DNA of 56,770 nt from JAVBNW01 sp031551255 (GTDB lineage: Bacteria > Bacillota > Clostridia > Christensenellales > UBA1750), in NCBI GenBank assembly GCA_031551255.1, contig JAVBNW010000013.1, positions 1 through 56,770 of the forward strand, written 5' to 3'. Positions 16,369 through 25,152 of the stretch are shown here, piece after piece (position 1 is the first letter of the stretch; each line of letters starts with the position of its first letter). Made by a program: the position numbers and the translations under genes. Below the pieces are notes generated by a model that saw only the letters and a program-made list of their open reading frames with translations, ran no database searches and had not been told where the DNA came from.

Positions 16369-17690
16369 TCTCTAGTATAGCCCGTATTGGAAGGATGTTC
16401 AACGAAAAATCGGCAGAAGCGCCTCCGCCGATCTGGTAAGACGAAGAACGCACAGTAAGCGCCGGATTTCTCCGGCGTCCTTTCCCTCGCTTTTGCCGTT
16501 TTCTCTACGCTTTACGCCCGATGGGAAACCAGGCTTTTATGCGAAAACTATCCGCGGCAGGGCCTACCGGCTCCACGCTTCGATGCCGGCAATGCCCGGC
16601 GTATTCGCGCTCGTAGTCGTCTCAATCATGGATTCATACAGGTTGTTCTTAAGCCATCCGTCCCAATAGAGCTCGTCCATGGATGCATGCGCCTGCGCCC
16701 TAGTCGTCTTTGCATCCAAGAGGCAGTCAAACGCCGCATATTCAAATGGCTTAAGGCATATCACATCAAACTCGCCGCCCGGCTTAAGTTGTACGCTGTA
16801 AAGGGTGGCTATGATAGCCACTACTAAAATAGCGGCAACCGGCTCATTTGCAAGATTTCTGCTGCTTCGTGGGAAGTGGGTGATACACTCGATATGGGTA
16901 GGCGTTTCGCCCGCCCATTTTTCATTGCCAAAAGAGCCGGAAGCGACGCCCACCCGCAAAGATGAAACGCCGCTTCCACCCACAGCGCCCGAAGGCGATG
17001 CAAGGAAGGCGTATCACAATTTCCACCGTCCTTCAGGCGTTGCGTGACACGGTGATATCAACAACGAAAGGACGGTTTTTATTATCTCAAGCAGATGATG
17101 AAAAGGGAGAGTTGTACGCGAAGTATAACCGGCTCAAAGAGGAAGTCCGGGATGCGGAAGTTATACGGAGGGCTGTGGAGCAGATAGTATGTGCTAAACC
17201 AGAAATGAAGCGTATGCAGGAACAAGAAACGCCGTTGACCGCGAAATACAACGTGGACAGGATTGTCGTTGCCGCTCCACCCACTCAAAAGACTCACCGA
17301 AAAATCCTGACCGGAACTGTGACCACGCTCGAGTTTTTATCGGCCGAGGCCGCGCAACAGACGCCAATGACGGCTTAGCGGCTGGACGCGTAATGTGCGT
17401 TCCAACCATAGGGCTTGGGGGGCTGTGTCACCAATAAGCAGCCCCGATAAATACTGGGCATTGCTTGCCAGCCGCCGATATCCAGTAACCGTTAGCGCAG
17501 CCAATGCTACGAACATCCCTAATTTCATTTCATGCTTGGCTATCAATCCCTATGTGGCGGTCAGAAATAGTCATCCGATCAGGAAGAAAAAGGGAGAGAG
17601 CTCCTTTTCTTTTCTGCGCAATTATGATAAAATACACGCAGGGTAATGGATTTTTAAATGTCATGTCGTGCGCAGAAAATAGATTGTGAT
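16369..17690. other. Gene-poor left flank of the island, with coding debris
   Basis: About 1.3 kb with no intact gene that I trust. It holds a hairpin at about 16461-16480 (arms GCCGGA and TCCGGC), a minus-strand frame at 16564-16983 whose middle part (YSVQLKPGGEFDVICLKPFE, YWDGWLKNNLYESMIE) looks protein-like but lacks a sensible start, and a possible relaxase fragment on the plus strand. This is where GC-rich backbone gives way to the AT-richer island, so it probably marks an old insertion boundary. Confidence 0.45.
17070..17378 (+). pseudogene. Possible C-terminal remnant of a mobilisation relaxase
   Basis: The frame contains a charged helical stretch (DEKGELYAKYNRLKEEVRDA followed by EVIRRAVEQIV) like the C-terminal coiled region of MobA/MobL-type relaxases of integrative elements. 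There is no start codon with a ribosome binding site, no relaxase catalytic domain, and the end looks arbitrary. If right, it supports arrival of the neighbouring island on a mobilisable element. The call rests on pattern memory only. Confidence 0.35.
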
Positions 17691-17696
17691 AAAAAG

Positions 17697-17722
17697 CCAC
17701 TGGAAATACTGATTTTCAGTGG
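17697..17722 (+). promoter_or_regulatory. Hairpin in the leader of the LuxR-type gene
   Basis: Stem CCACTGGAAAT / ATTTTCAGTGG (11 bp with one G-T pair) and loop ACTG, 40 bases before the LuxR start. It could be a terminator of upstream transcription, an attenuator or an operator dyad. Confidence 0.4.
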
Positions 17723-17762
17723 TTTGCTTATAACTAAATTCGCAGAAGAGGGGGACTAATCG

Positions 17763-19217
17763 ATGAAGCTGGGGAAATACGATATTGGGCCCAGAATATT
17801 CTCGTCTATCGGGAAGCTTCTGCGCACCAAAGAAAATCTCAGCTTCGCACAAATCAGGCTGAGTCATATCATCTACCTTCTGCCGTTTGCTCTCATTATT
17901 ATGCTTCTTGACAGTCGCAATCTATATTTCTTACCAAAAAATAATTTTATGGGCATCGATGCTTTAACGACCGCTTATGCGAGCTACGCTGTCGGAACAA
18001 TTACTGTGCTGCTTTTCTTTATGAAAAAGCACCGGATGGGCTTTAGAATATTTACCGTTCTTGCCGCGTCTTGTTTTTTGCTTTGGCTTATTCTACCCGA
18101 AGGCGATTTCAAAACGTTGGCCATGTTTCTCGTTCAGTTTGGGATAGGGGGCGGGGCGGCATATGCCGTCTATGCGCATGTTTTTGTGCTCAATAACGCC
18201 GAGAGACTTTTGTCCACTTTTTTAGTCACCTTGAATTATGGCTTTATTTTCTTGCGAGGCGATGGACCAGATGCGCTTTATTCCATATTTCTTCCCGCCG
18301 TATTGATATCGATCCTAACTTTTTGCGTGTTCAGGTTTCAGCCAAGTATGCTTTCCAACCCTTCGGACGAGGTGTCCATTGAGCCGCCCAAAAGCATATA
18401 CATATGCCTAACCGTGCCCTTCGCCTTCCACACAATACAGTCCTTTGGCGAGGTGCTTGTGAATAATTTCACAACAGGAAGCAATGATGTGCGTGGGATT
18501 GGACTGATTGTTGCTGTTTTATTGGCTTTAGTTATACAATTCGGATTTAGACGCAATGTCTGGTACATGCTTAACTTCTTCCTTGTCTTTACCTTGCTGG
18601 GAACAACATTGATTGCGATTCCGGCTAATCCCGATGTTCAATCCATCGGAAAATTGCTGTTTGGCATGGGAGACGGACTCGGATTTATGACAACCTTTTA
18701 TATCATAGGGATGATAAAAAAATATCGGAACTTTAAGTTTTTTTGGATCATTACAACCGCGGTCACTTTGGAATTAATTGTGGCGATACTCGCCGCCGAT
18801 TCGGTTTTCCGCTTTTGGCAGGACGCGTTATCTCTGATAACCATTGGCGTTACATTCTTATATTTATGTTTCGTCATGTTCTTTTCTCCTGCATTTCAAC
18901 GCAATATCTTCGACTCTGACTGGATCGACGATTTTAGTAAGCCGGATATGACCTATATCATGAAGAAAATTGATGAAGTCGATAAATTTGCCGGCCTCAA
19001 GCTTTCCCCCCGCGAGAAGGAGGTTACCCTGCTGTTGTTGCGCGGACTGACGGCAAGGCAAATAGCAGCTTCTATCGGCGTTATGGAATCGACCGTGAAC
19101 GGCTACTGCAAAACATTATACAGAAAGCTGAACATAAACAGCCGTATGGAGCTATTCGCCCGGTTCGGAATTATTGAAGATCACAGGGAAGTTGGTATAG
19201 GCTTCAAGCCCGAATAA
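17763..19217 (+). CDS. LuxR-type regulator with a polytopic membrane domain (484 aa)
   Basis: Residues about 35-385 form about ten to twelve hydrophobic segments (such as IIYLLPFALIIMLLD, FLVQFGIGGGAAYAVYAHVF, LIVAVLLALVIQFGF, LITIGVTFLYLCFVMFF), resembling a transporter-like sensor module. Residues about 418-475 are a LuxR/GerE DNA-binding domain (LSPREKEVTLLLLRGLTARQ, ASIGVMESTVNGYCKTLYRK). The regulator is thus membrane-held with its HTH in the cytosol. This architecture is known to be abundant in Eggerthellaceae-like Actinomycetota, so transfer is possible; the gene is markedly AT-richer than the backbone. A G-rich ribosome binding site precedes the ATG. A terminator at 19272-19303 separates it from the downstream gene set, which it probably controls. 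Confidence 0.9.
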   Translation: MKLGKYDIGPRIFSSIGKLLRTKENLSFAQIRLSHIIYLLPFALIIMLLDSRNLYFLPKNNFMGIDALTTAYASYAVGTITVLLFFMKKHRMGFRIFTVLAASCFLLWLILPEGDFKTLAMFLVQFGIGGGAAYAVYAHVFVLNNAERLLSTFLVTLNYGFIFLRGDGPDALYSIFLPAVLISILTFCVFRFQPSMLSNPSDEVSIEPPKSIYICLTVPFAFHTIQSFGEVLVNNFTTGSNDVRGIGLIVAVLLALVIQFGFRRNVWYMLNFFLVFTLLGTTLIAIPANPDVQSIGKLLFGMGDGLGFMTTFYIIGMIKKYRNFKFFWIITTAVTLELIVAILAADSVFRFWQDALSLITIGVTFLYLCFVMFFSPAFQRNIFDSDWIDDFSKPDMTYIMKKIDEVDKFAGLKLSPREKEVTLLLLRGLTARQIAASIGVMESTVNGYCKTLYRKLNINSRMELFARFGIIEDHREVGIGFKPE

Positions 19218-19271
19218 TGGTATGACATCAATTCTCGAAAGATTGCAGAAGCGTTGAAAATACAGCATTAT

Positions 19272-19303
19272 AAGCCGTTCCCCATGAATTGGGGGAGCGG
19301 CTT
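19272..19303 (+). terminator. Intrinsic terminator after the LuxR-type gene
   Basis: Arms AAGCCGTTCCCC and GGGGGAGCGGCTT around a 7-base loop, ending in TTTT, 55 bases past the stop. Confidence 0.75.
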
Positions 19304-19390
19304 TTCGCTGCAACCCATGAAATGAGGAATTGAGATTCCCGGCAGCCCCCGTAATAATTAGCCTATGAATCGTGGCGAGGGGTGAAAATT

Positions 19391-19684
19391 TTGTTACGCC
19401 TTAATGATCTGTTTAAGAGTCGCGGCACCGGCCCGCCTCACATCAGCAGAATGAACACATCCGAGGAAAAGGCCAGCAGGCTTAAAACATTATCCCATCA
19501 AGAACGAGAGATATATCATTGGTTGTTTGAAGGCTATAGCGAAAGCTGGACAGCCGAAACCATCGGTCTTGAAAAAGGCGAGGCAATGAAAATTTTCGAT
19601 GATATCCATCGGAAATTAGGCATTAGGAACTCACATGAAATCATTGTTTTTTATGCTCCGATCGATTTGAAAATAATTGATTAG
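19391..19684 (+). CDS. Small LuxR-type HTH protein without sensor domain (97 aa)
   Basis: Residues about 35-90 read as a divergent LuxR/GerE helix-turn-helix (LSHQEREIYHWLFEGYSESW, TAETIGLEKGEAMKIFDDIH, RKLGIRNSHEIIVFYA). The first helix and the turn match the HTH of the large membrane regulator upstream, but the recognition helix is altered. The N-terminal 30 residues are unstructured-looking. I favour TTG 19391, eight bases after GAGGGG; GTG 19382 is the alternative but has no spacing. It starts the row of lipoprotein and zinc-ribbon genes and is 12 bases from the next one, so it may modulate the large regulator or act on its own. Confidence 0.7.
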   Translation: MLRLNDLFKSRGTGPPHISRMNTSEEKASRLKTLSHQEREIYHWLFEGYSESWTAETIGLEKGEAMKIFDDIHRKLGIRNSHEIIVFYAPIDLKIID

Positions 19685-19696
19685 GAAGGAAAATAG

Positions 19697-20311
19697 ATGA
19701 AGAAACTACTGGCATTTTCGATGATGCTCACACTTATATTCTCACTCGCCGCATGCGAAACAAAAGCCCCCGACAGAAGTGAAATCACTAAATCCCATAA
19801 GGCAAGCGCCGCTATGCAAGGCAGCGGCGTAACGCAGGAACCTGATTCGCAAGAAGCTTCAACCGACAGCGATGCAACGGATATCACAGCTTTTATTGTC
19901 ACGCCGCCAGACGGCTGGAAAACGATAGACGGTTCCGAGATCAGCGATGTAATGGACATGAAGATTTTCGTTTCAAATAATGATGAAGTAAACAGCGCGG
20001 TTTTTAGCCCGTTTCCACTAGACGATTGGTTTGTCGACAAGGACTCGCCGGAACAGTATATGTTAATATTTTCCAGCGAAGCATATAAAGAAAAATTTGA
20101 AGTTAAGGGGATCTCGTTGCCGTACGCCAAGAATGCCGTGGCTTTAATCGGGAAACCCGTTGATGAAAATACACAGCTACGCAGCGCAATTTACTACATA
20201 AACCTTCCCGGCAGCGATGATTTCTCAGTGGCCATTAGCATTAAATCAATGGATTTTGACGAAGCCATTAAGGCATGGGAAACCAGCCTGCAAGATATCC
20301 AGGTGAAATGA
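19697..20311 (+). CDS. Lipoprotein of unknown function (204 aa)
   Basis: A type-II signal peptide (MKKLLAFSMMLTLIFSLAAC, lipidated Cys20) is followed by a Ser/Thr/Gln-rich linker (about 25-60) and a globular part (about 60-204) with ITAFIVTPPDGWKTIDGSEI and a closing amphipathic helix. It should be anchored to the outer face of the membrane. I do not recognise the domain; it has the look of PsbP-like or other small surface folds, but this is a guess. It lies 12 bases after the small HTH gene and 21 before another lipoprotein gene, so one transcript is likely. Confidence 0.75.
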   Translation: MKKLLAFSMMLTLIFSLAACETKAPDRSEITKSHKASAAMQGSGVTQEPDSQEASTDSDATDITAFIVTPPDGWKTIDGSEISDVMDMKIFVSNNDEVNSAVFSPFPLDDWFVDKDSPEQYMLIFSSEAYKEKFEVKGISLPYAKNAVALIGKPVDENTQLRSAIYYINLPGSDDFSVAISIKSMDFDEAIKAWETSLQDIQVK

Positions 20312-20332
20312 GCCGACAGGGAGAGGGTAAAA

Positions 20333-21694
20333 ATGAAAAAAATAATTAGCATCATCCTTGCGCTTATTTTCATCTGCGCTTTATCGGCTTGTGGTAACAA
20401 TGCTGAAAACAGCCCGGATCCATCCGCAACCGAAACCAACTCGCCGTCTCCTTCCGAAAGCCCTATGCCGTCGGCAGGTGGCGGCGCAGGCAGCCAGTCC
20501 GACCCACGAAAGCCGGTCAGCGCAACGAAATGGGGGCCTTTGCTGACAGGCCTGTATACTGAATCCTTGGCCGGCGACTATCATATAAAGTTTCGTGTCG
20601 ACGTGCGCGTGGACGGCGCCTCAGCCGACGGCGAGGGCTGGACCGCCATTTACAGAGACCTTGGTATGTCAATGACGGAAATAAACACTCTCGGGGTAAA
20701 AACAAGTATTTTTACCACTGACGCCGGATACTACTCCTTTGATACCGACTCCGAAACGCTCAAGCCGATAGAGGCCGATAATTTTGAGGACTCCGCCGCA
20801 TTTGCCAACATGAAAGATGCGGGATTCACGCTTGTCAACTGGGATAACGAAGCGTTTAACGGGAAAACAATGGCCTATGAGGATTATACCACGGACATTT
20901 CTGATGACATCCTGCGCTATTATTTCGACGGGGCAACCTGGGCAGAGGTTCGGTTTCTGAACGACGAGGGTATTGACATGACCTATACCGTGCTGGAAAT
21001 CACCACAGTCATTCCTGAATGGATACGGAATATACCGAACTATACCGTAGCAAGCGGTGAAAGCGTACGATTCAAGGATAAGCTCTATCAATATTGGTCG
21101 GAAGAAAAACAGCCCGAAGTCCTTCCCGATTGGCAGAATGCCGAGGACAATGGCGATATGCAGATTGCGGACGGGTATACCGAATTTGACGTTTGGGCGA
21201 CAGAGGAGAGCTATAAGATCTATTTGGCGCTTCTTGCAAAAAATGGCTACACGCTCGGCAAAGATTCGGACGGCTTGCAAACGGCGGAAAACAATGATGT
21301 GAGAATAGTGTTTGTACACGAGAGCGCTCCCTATATCGTATACATCTCATCGAAATCGGGCGGAAAGTGGGCGACCGGGATGCTACCTTGCGTAGAGCCG
21401 CCTAAAGGTAAGCCGCTTATATGCGAGAATTATGACTGCGCCATAGACGAGGCGAACTTTTCTTACGAATTTATCGCCGTAGGCATGAACAAAAAAGAGG
21501 TGTCCGACTACCTCATAACCATTCCAAACAAAGGGAAAAAGAGCGATTTCGACATAGAAAAAATTGACGAAACTTCCAGTGTTTTATCCTGCACCGTGAC
21601 GCTGGACGGAAAAACATATGATTTGATGGTGGACGCGAGCAGTATCGGCGGCGGAAATTACCGCTTTACGGTAAACTGGACACTGTATGAGTAA
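20333..21694 (+). CDS. Large lipoprotein of unknown function (453 aa)
   Basis: Signal peptide with lipobox (MKKIISIILALIFICALSAC, Cys20), then a Pro/Ser/Thr-rich linker (about 25-55) that would lift the domain off the membrane. The mature part appears to have two or three beta-rich domains: the segment from about 75 (GDYHIKFRVDVRVDGASADG) recalls lipoprotein domains that bind ligands or pilot other proteins, and the C-terminal 90 residues form another sheet-rich unit (FIAVGMNKKEVSDYLITIP). No enzyme motif is visible. Good ribosome binding site (GGGAGAGG). It sits mid-operon between a smaller lipoprotein and a Cys-rich mini-protein. Confidence 0.75.
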   Translation: MKKIISIILALIFICALSACGNNAENSPDPSATETNSPSPSESPMPSAGGGAGSQSDPRKPVSATKWGPLLTGLYTESLAGDYHIKFRVDVRVDGASADGEGWTAIYRDLGMSMTEINTLGVKTSIFTTDAGYYSFDTDSETLKPIEADNFEDSAAFANMKDAGFTLVNWDNEAFNGKTMAYEDYTTDISDDILRYYFDGATWAEVRFLNDEGIDMTYTVLEITTVIPEWIRNIPNYTVASGESVRFKDKLYQYWSEEKQPEVLPDWQNAEDNGDMQIADGYTEFDVWATEESYKIYLALLAKNGYTLGKDSDGLQTAENNDVRIVFVHESAPYIVYISSKSGGKWATGMLPCVEPPKGKPLICENYDCAIDEANFSYEFIAVGMNKKEVSDYLITIPNKGKKSDFDIEKIDETSSVLSCTVTLDGKTYDLMVDASSIGGGNYRFTVNWTLYE

Positions 21695-21712
21695 ACAAGG
21701 AGGAGAATGATC

Positions 21713-21928
21713 ATGAAGTATAAGATGTGCCCCAAATGCAGCGCTGAGTTTATCGATGACTTTGAGCGCGGGCTTATCGCACGCGGCGACACACTTGAAA
21801 GAGGGTGTATCGACGCCTGTGGTGAAAAAGGCACCTGCATAATTCTGGAACACAATGACGGGACGCTTTCCGACACGCTTGTCGGAGCGGATTCCGTTGA
21901 GGAGTTGCTTGAGTCTACAACCTATTAA
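21713..21928 (+). CDS. Small Cys-motif protein (71 aa)
   Basis: Starts MKYKMCPKCSAEFIDDFE. The CPKC pair plus Cys at about 37, 41 and 46 (CIDACGEKGTC) could bind one zinc. The rest is acidic. No signal peptide, so it stays in the cytosol. The start at 21713 has AGGAGG about 9 bases upstream; the in-frame ATG at 21707 is too close to it. No known family recognised. Its zinc-type motif links it to the three zinc-ribbon genes further down the same strand. Confidence 0.65.
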   Translation: MKYKMCPKCSAEFIDDFERGLIARGDTLERGCIDACGEKGTCIILEHNDGTLSDTLVGADSVEELLESTTY

Positions 21929-22037
21929 TTAGCTTATGTAATGCCTTCTTTTCTACTATCTGGTCAGCGTGCTTCGCCATCCTGCGTGCTTCGATACCCT
22001 ACTGCGTGCGGCTTGATACATTAAAGGAGTGAATTCT

Positions 22038-22934
22038 ATGAAGAGAATTGTTTGCACGGCACTAACGCTGATAATCATTATATCCCTTTTAACAGGCTGC
22101 GGCGGTAACGCGAAGCCGCAAAGCAACACACCTTCGGCGCCGGCGCTTTCGCAGAACACGAACAGCGACGACGTCTCCGCTGAACCGGAATCACCTAACA
22201 ACAGCACAGAAGCGCCCGATGCGAATCCTCCCGGCGGGATTGTGTACAATCCCGATGAGCTGCTGAAAAGCTTCAGCGACTACATAGCCGCGCAGGATAT
22301 GTCTGAAACCGAAGTAGTGCAAAGCACTGTTGATTTGGGAAACGGCGATATGACGGTTATGATGGCGCTTAGCTCAGCGTTGCTTAACGCAAATCATTGT
22401 GTGTTCACCGCGATGAATGACGATTTTATGGGCGCCGGGAAAACACTGGACGGAATCCCTGTTACAAAACAAACCAACGGCGATGAGACCACATGGGATA
22501 CAGAAAAAACCATTGAGGTGCGCGAAAGTCAGAACTCCCAAATCGGCGATGTCAAAACGGTTCATATCTCGCTGAACACAAAGACAAACACGCTGATTTC
22601 CGAAGAGATTACGATGCGCGGCTCCGAGATCATTGAAAAAACGGTCAACAAGGTAGTTGTGCTGCCCGACGGCACCATATTAAGCGAGTTTTATACAGCC
22701 GGGCCGTCCGCCAAAGGCGATGAAGTTGTGAGCGAGGCAAGCGTTTTCAAATACAATCTGGAAGCAGGCGAACTTGAGTGCATCTCCGGCGCGTTCAAAA
22801 CCACAACAACCGATTTCACCGCGCCGAGCTGCCTGACCGGCGACGATATTGACCGCGATGCTTATCTTACGTTCGCCGATCCTATTGGTACCGTAAAGGT
22901 CTCCGGCAGTACCGGAGAAGTAATTTTACCATAA
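22038..22934 (+). CDS. Lipoprotein of unknown function (298 aa)
   Basis: Signal peptide with lipobox (LIIIISLLTGC; lipid on Cys of TGCGG) and a long low-complexity linker rich in Asn, Ser, Pro and Glu (about 25-70). The mature domain (about 75-298) is polar, repeatedly Thr/Lys/Glu-rich with beta-strand patterns (KTVHISLNTKTNTLISEEIT), like a surface-exposed sheet protein. The start at 22038 has AAAGGAG eight bases upstream; GTG 22029 overlaps that site. It is the third lipoprotein in the cluster and directly precedes the zinc-ribbon genes (18-base gap). Unknown function. Confidence 0.75.
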   Translation: MKRIVCTALTLIIIISLLTGCGGNAKPQSNTPSAPALSQNTNSDDVSAEPESPNNSTEAPDANPPGGIVYNPDELLKSFSDYIAAQDMSETEVVQSTVDLGNGDMTVMMALSSALLNANHCVFTAMNDDFMGAGKTLDGIPVTKQTNGDETTWDTEKTIEVRESQNSQIGDVKTVHISLNTKTNTLISEEITMRGSEIIEKTVNKVVVLPDGTILSEFYTAGPSAKGDEVVSEASVFKYNLEAGELECISGAFKTTTTDFTAPSCLTGDDIDRDAYLTFADPIGTVKVSGSTGEVILP

Positions 22935-22952
22935 AAGTCAGGAGGACGGAAA

Positions 22953-23414
22953 ATGGCTAACGATATTTTTAGCGGCCTTGGTGGTCTGATGAAAGGCTTG
23001 TCAGGCTTCATGCCACAGGATGATCCCAATGTAAAGCTGATGAATGCGCAAACAGAGTTGAGTGACCTCAAACAGCAGGAGTTGGAGCTTCTGGCTGAGA
23101 TCGGACGACAGGCGTTTGCCGCAAATCCCGGCGCTTACCCACAGGCTGATAAACTGCGGCTGGTTCAAGCGAATCTTGCCGAGACCGAGAGTAAGCTGAA
23201 CGTTGTAAATCAGGAAAAAGAGGCGACCGATGCTGCACAAAGGGCGCAGGAAGAATCGACAACCTGTCCGAGTTGTGGACACCGAAATGCCCAAGGGGTG
23301 AAGTTCTGCCAGGAATGCGGCAGCAAGCTTGGGGCTTCCTTGTGCCAGAGTTGCGGCGCAGCGATGCAGCCGGGCGTGCGCTTCTGCGGCGAGTGCGGCG
23401 CGAGGCAGGGATAA
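22953..23414 (+). CDS. Coiled-coil protein with two zinc ribbons (153 aa)
   Basis: The N-terminal part (MANDIFSGLGGLMKGLSGF) is Gly-rich; residues about 28-95 form a coiled coil (QTELSDLKQQELELLAEIGR, NLAETESKLNVVNQEKEA). Two zinc ribbons end the protein: CPSCGHRNAQGVKFCQECG and CQSCGAAMQPGVRFCGECG, each with two CxxC knuckles. No signal peptide. Such ribbons usually mediate protein or nucleic-acid contacts. It overlaps nothing but lies only 4 bases before the next Cys-rich gene, a clear operon with it. Confidence 0.8.
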   Translation: MANDIFSGLGGLMKGLSGFMPQDDPNVKLMNAQTELSDLKQQELELLAEIGRQAFAANPGAYPQADKLRLVQANLAETESKLNVVNQEKEATDAAQRAQEESTTCPSCGHRNAQGVKFCQECGSKLGASLCQSCGAAMQPGVRFCGECGARQG

Positions 23415-23418
23415 TAGC

Positions 23419-23751
23419 ATGGCTACCTACAAACAGCCCTGTATTCACTGCAACGCGTTCATAGAGGGCGATAGCCGCGTTTGCCCTGCATGCGGGAGCA
23501 GAAGCCCTTTTGGGTATCATTGCCCTTCATGTCTGCGTCAGATCGAAAAAGAACAGACAGGATGTTCCGGATGCGGGCGGGCGCTTTACGTCACCTGTTC
23601 CGCATGCGGCCAGGAAACCTTTGTGCAGGAAAAGTGCGATGTTTGCGGCGCGAGCCTGATGATCCTTTGTCAAAACCCACGCTGTGGCGAGCCGCAGTTT
23701 TTTGAAAACAAAAAATGTACGGCCTGCGGCAAAAAGATCAAGAAGAAATGA
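23419..23751 (+). CDS. Zinc-ribbon array protein (110 aa)
   Basis: Almost the whole protein is a string of CxxC knuckles: CIHC, CPAC, CPSC, CSGC, CSAC, CDVC, CQNPRC and CTAC, enough for four zinc ribbons, ending in a Lys-rich tail (KKIKKK). It has no room for an enzymatic domain. Probably a cytosolic scaffold or nucleic-acid-binding protein. The start at 23419 follows the previous stop by 4 bases; an apparent longer frame overlaps the neighbour and is not needed. A 9-base gap leads to the next zinc-ribbon gene. Confidence 0.8.
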   Translation: MATYKQPCIHCNAFIEGDSRVCPACGSRSPFGYHCPSCLRQIEKEQTGCSGCGRALYVTCSACGQETFVQEKCDVCGASLMILCQNPRCGEPQFFENKKCTACGKKIKKK

Positions 23752-23760
23752 GGCGGTGAT

Positions 23761-24516
23761 ATGCTCAAGGCGTTTACGCGAAACTATGAAGACAATTCCA
23801 CCGAGGCAGGGTTTCAGTTTACATTTTACTGCGACAACTGCCAGGACGGTTATAAATCGAGTTTCATAGAAAGTGAGACCTATAAAAAAGGGAAGGGCTT
23901 GCGCGGGCTTGCGCATGGAGCGAGTATTCTCGGCAGCCTTGTCGGCGGCAAGCTCTCGGAGGTTGGCTGGGCGGCGGAGCGCGGTGGCAACGTGCTGAGC
24001 GAACGGTTTGAGGGGCGCAGCCCCGAATGGCTGAAGGAACACGAGAAAGCTTTTGAGCGGGCCCAAAACGAAGCGAAGGGGCATTTCCACCGCTGTCACT
24101 CCTGCTACAAATATGTCTGCGACGCATGCCACAATGAGGACGAAGGCTTGTGCGTTGTCTGCGCCCCCCGGCAGGAAGTGTTCGTCGCAAAAACGCGAGC
24201 CGACGCTATGCGGCGAAACATCGAGGATGCGGGAGCCTCCGCAACCGTCTGGAAAGGTTCCATTGAGAGCAAAACCACCGTCTGCCCGATATGTGGCAAA
24301 CCGGCTGGAGCAGGCAAATTCTGCAATAACTGCGGCGCAAGTATGGCGATGGCGATTTGTCCCTCCTGCGGCAAGGAAAACGCGCAGGGCGTCCGATTTT
24401 GCAATCACTGCGGAGGCTCCATGACTGCGCCAAGACACGTCAAATGCCCCGGGTGCGGTCAGGAAAACCAGCCCGGCACCAATTTCTGCGGGGGATGCGG
24501 CGCGAAACTTGGGTAG
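23761..24516 (+). CDS. Multi-zinc-ribbon protein with a central helical region (251 aa)
   Basis: Residues about 20-30 (FYCDNCQDGY) and about 115-145 (CHSCYKYVCDACHNEDEGLC, then CVVC) form an N-terminal zinc-binding part split by a helical, Gly/Ala-rich segment (LAHGASILGSLVGGKLSEVG). Three more ribbons close the protein: CPICGKPAGAGKFCNNCG, CPSCGKENAQGVRFCNHCG, CPGCGQENQPGTNFCGGCG. The C-terminal ribbons match those of the 22953 gene, so they probably arose from one another. No signal peptide. Last gene of the island's plus-strand row. The Gly/Ala segment could dip into a membrane, but this is uncertain. Confidence 0.8.
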   Translation: MLKAFTRNYEDNSTEAGFQFTFYCDNCQDGYKSSFIESETYKKGKGLRGLAHGASILGSLVGGKLSEVGWAAERGGNVLSERFEGRSPEWLKEHEKAFERAQNEAKGHFHRCHSCYKYVCDACHNEDEGLCVVCAPRQEVFVAKTRADAMRRNIEDAGASATVWKGSIESKTTVCPICGKPAGAGKFCNNCGASMAMAICPSCGKENAQGVRFCNHCGGSMTAPRHVKCPGCGQENQPGTNFCGGCGAKLG

Positions 24517-24911
24517 TCTACCGCTATGTGTATGCATTTAAGAAGTGGAAAAAGCAAGGAGTACTTAACGAGATGTAACAAACTACTTTACTTAGATGGG
24601 AAACTGACCGTAGATACCACCATTGACGGGTATAAGGCCAGGCCGAACGGTGTACGGCAGCAAAATCGTATCCCTACCTACCTCGCAAGCACTGAGAAGA
24701 TTGAGGCTCCTTGACGATCCGATGGACAAGAGCGACGCAAAATTTACGCGGCTGATACGAGTTATCGAGGAAACAGTGATTGGTCTAAAGCATGGGCATA
24801 CACTCTCAATAAGCTCGCAGAGCACACGCGCTGATTTATAGCAAGGAACACACGACAAACTAATTAGGCAGAGCGACTGCGCCCTGCCTAATTCTTGGCT
24901 CCCATATCATT
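24517..24911. other. Right flank of the island; no supported gene
   Basis: About 395 bases. Short plus-strand frames exist, but none has both a ribosome binding site and recognisable sequence. The AT-rich composition of the island fades here. No repeat shared with the left flank was found by eye, so attachment sites are not visible. Confidence 0.4.
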
Positions 24912-25139
24912 TTACCCCTTGACAAACTCCGCCATAACGTGGTGCGCATTTTCGCAGGCGATGTCGTAGCCGCATACGTAGCCGCCGGTCTTCTCATCGG
25001 GCACGCACGTACTGCAAAACAGCATATAGACCGCCGCCGATGCGCGTTGCAAGCAGGTGCTCCCGCCCAGCTCTATGAAACCCTTGACGACGAAATATTC
25101 CTTTTCGGGAAGAAATTCAGCCGCAATCGCTTATTTCAT
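24912..25139 (-). pseudogene. Small gene with a stop at codon 3 (about 75 codons)
   Basis: Thirteen bases after the histidine-phosphatase stop, GAGGG precedes ATG AAA TAA, and the same frame then runs open for about 72 codons: AIAAEFLPEKEYFVVKGFIE, then LGGSTCLQRASAAVYMLFCS and a Cys-containing end CGYDIACENAHHVMAEFVKG. The composition is that of a real cytosolic protein with four or five Cys residues. One base change (for example TAC to TAA) would explain the lesion. Without a usable internal start it is probably dead; translation from a non-standard start after the stop cannot be excluded. Family not recognised. Confidence 0.6.
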
Positions 25140-25152
25140 GCGAGTGCCCTCT

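Noticed and set aside
16564..16983. 139-codon minus-strand frame in the island flank
   Set aside because: Part of it looks protein-like, but there is no ribosome binding site, the N-terminal third is unlike protein, and it overlaps another fragment; kept only as debris in the flank entry.
23527..24537. 336-codon minus-strand frame
   Set aside because: Antisense to the zinc-ribbon genes, which have regular CxxC motifs and good starts.
24623..24841. 72-codon plus-strand frame after the zinc-ribbon genes
   Set aside because: No ribosome binding site and no recognisable family.
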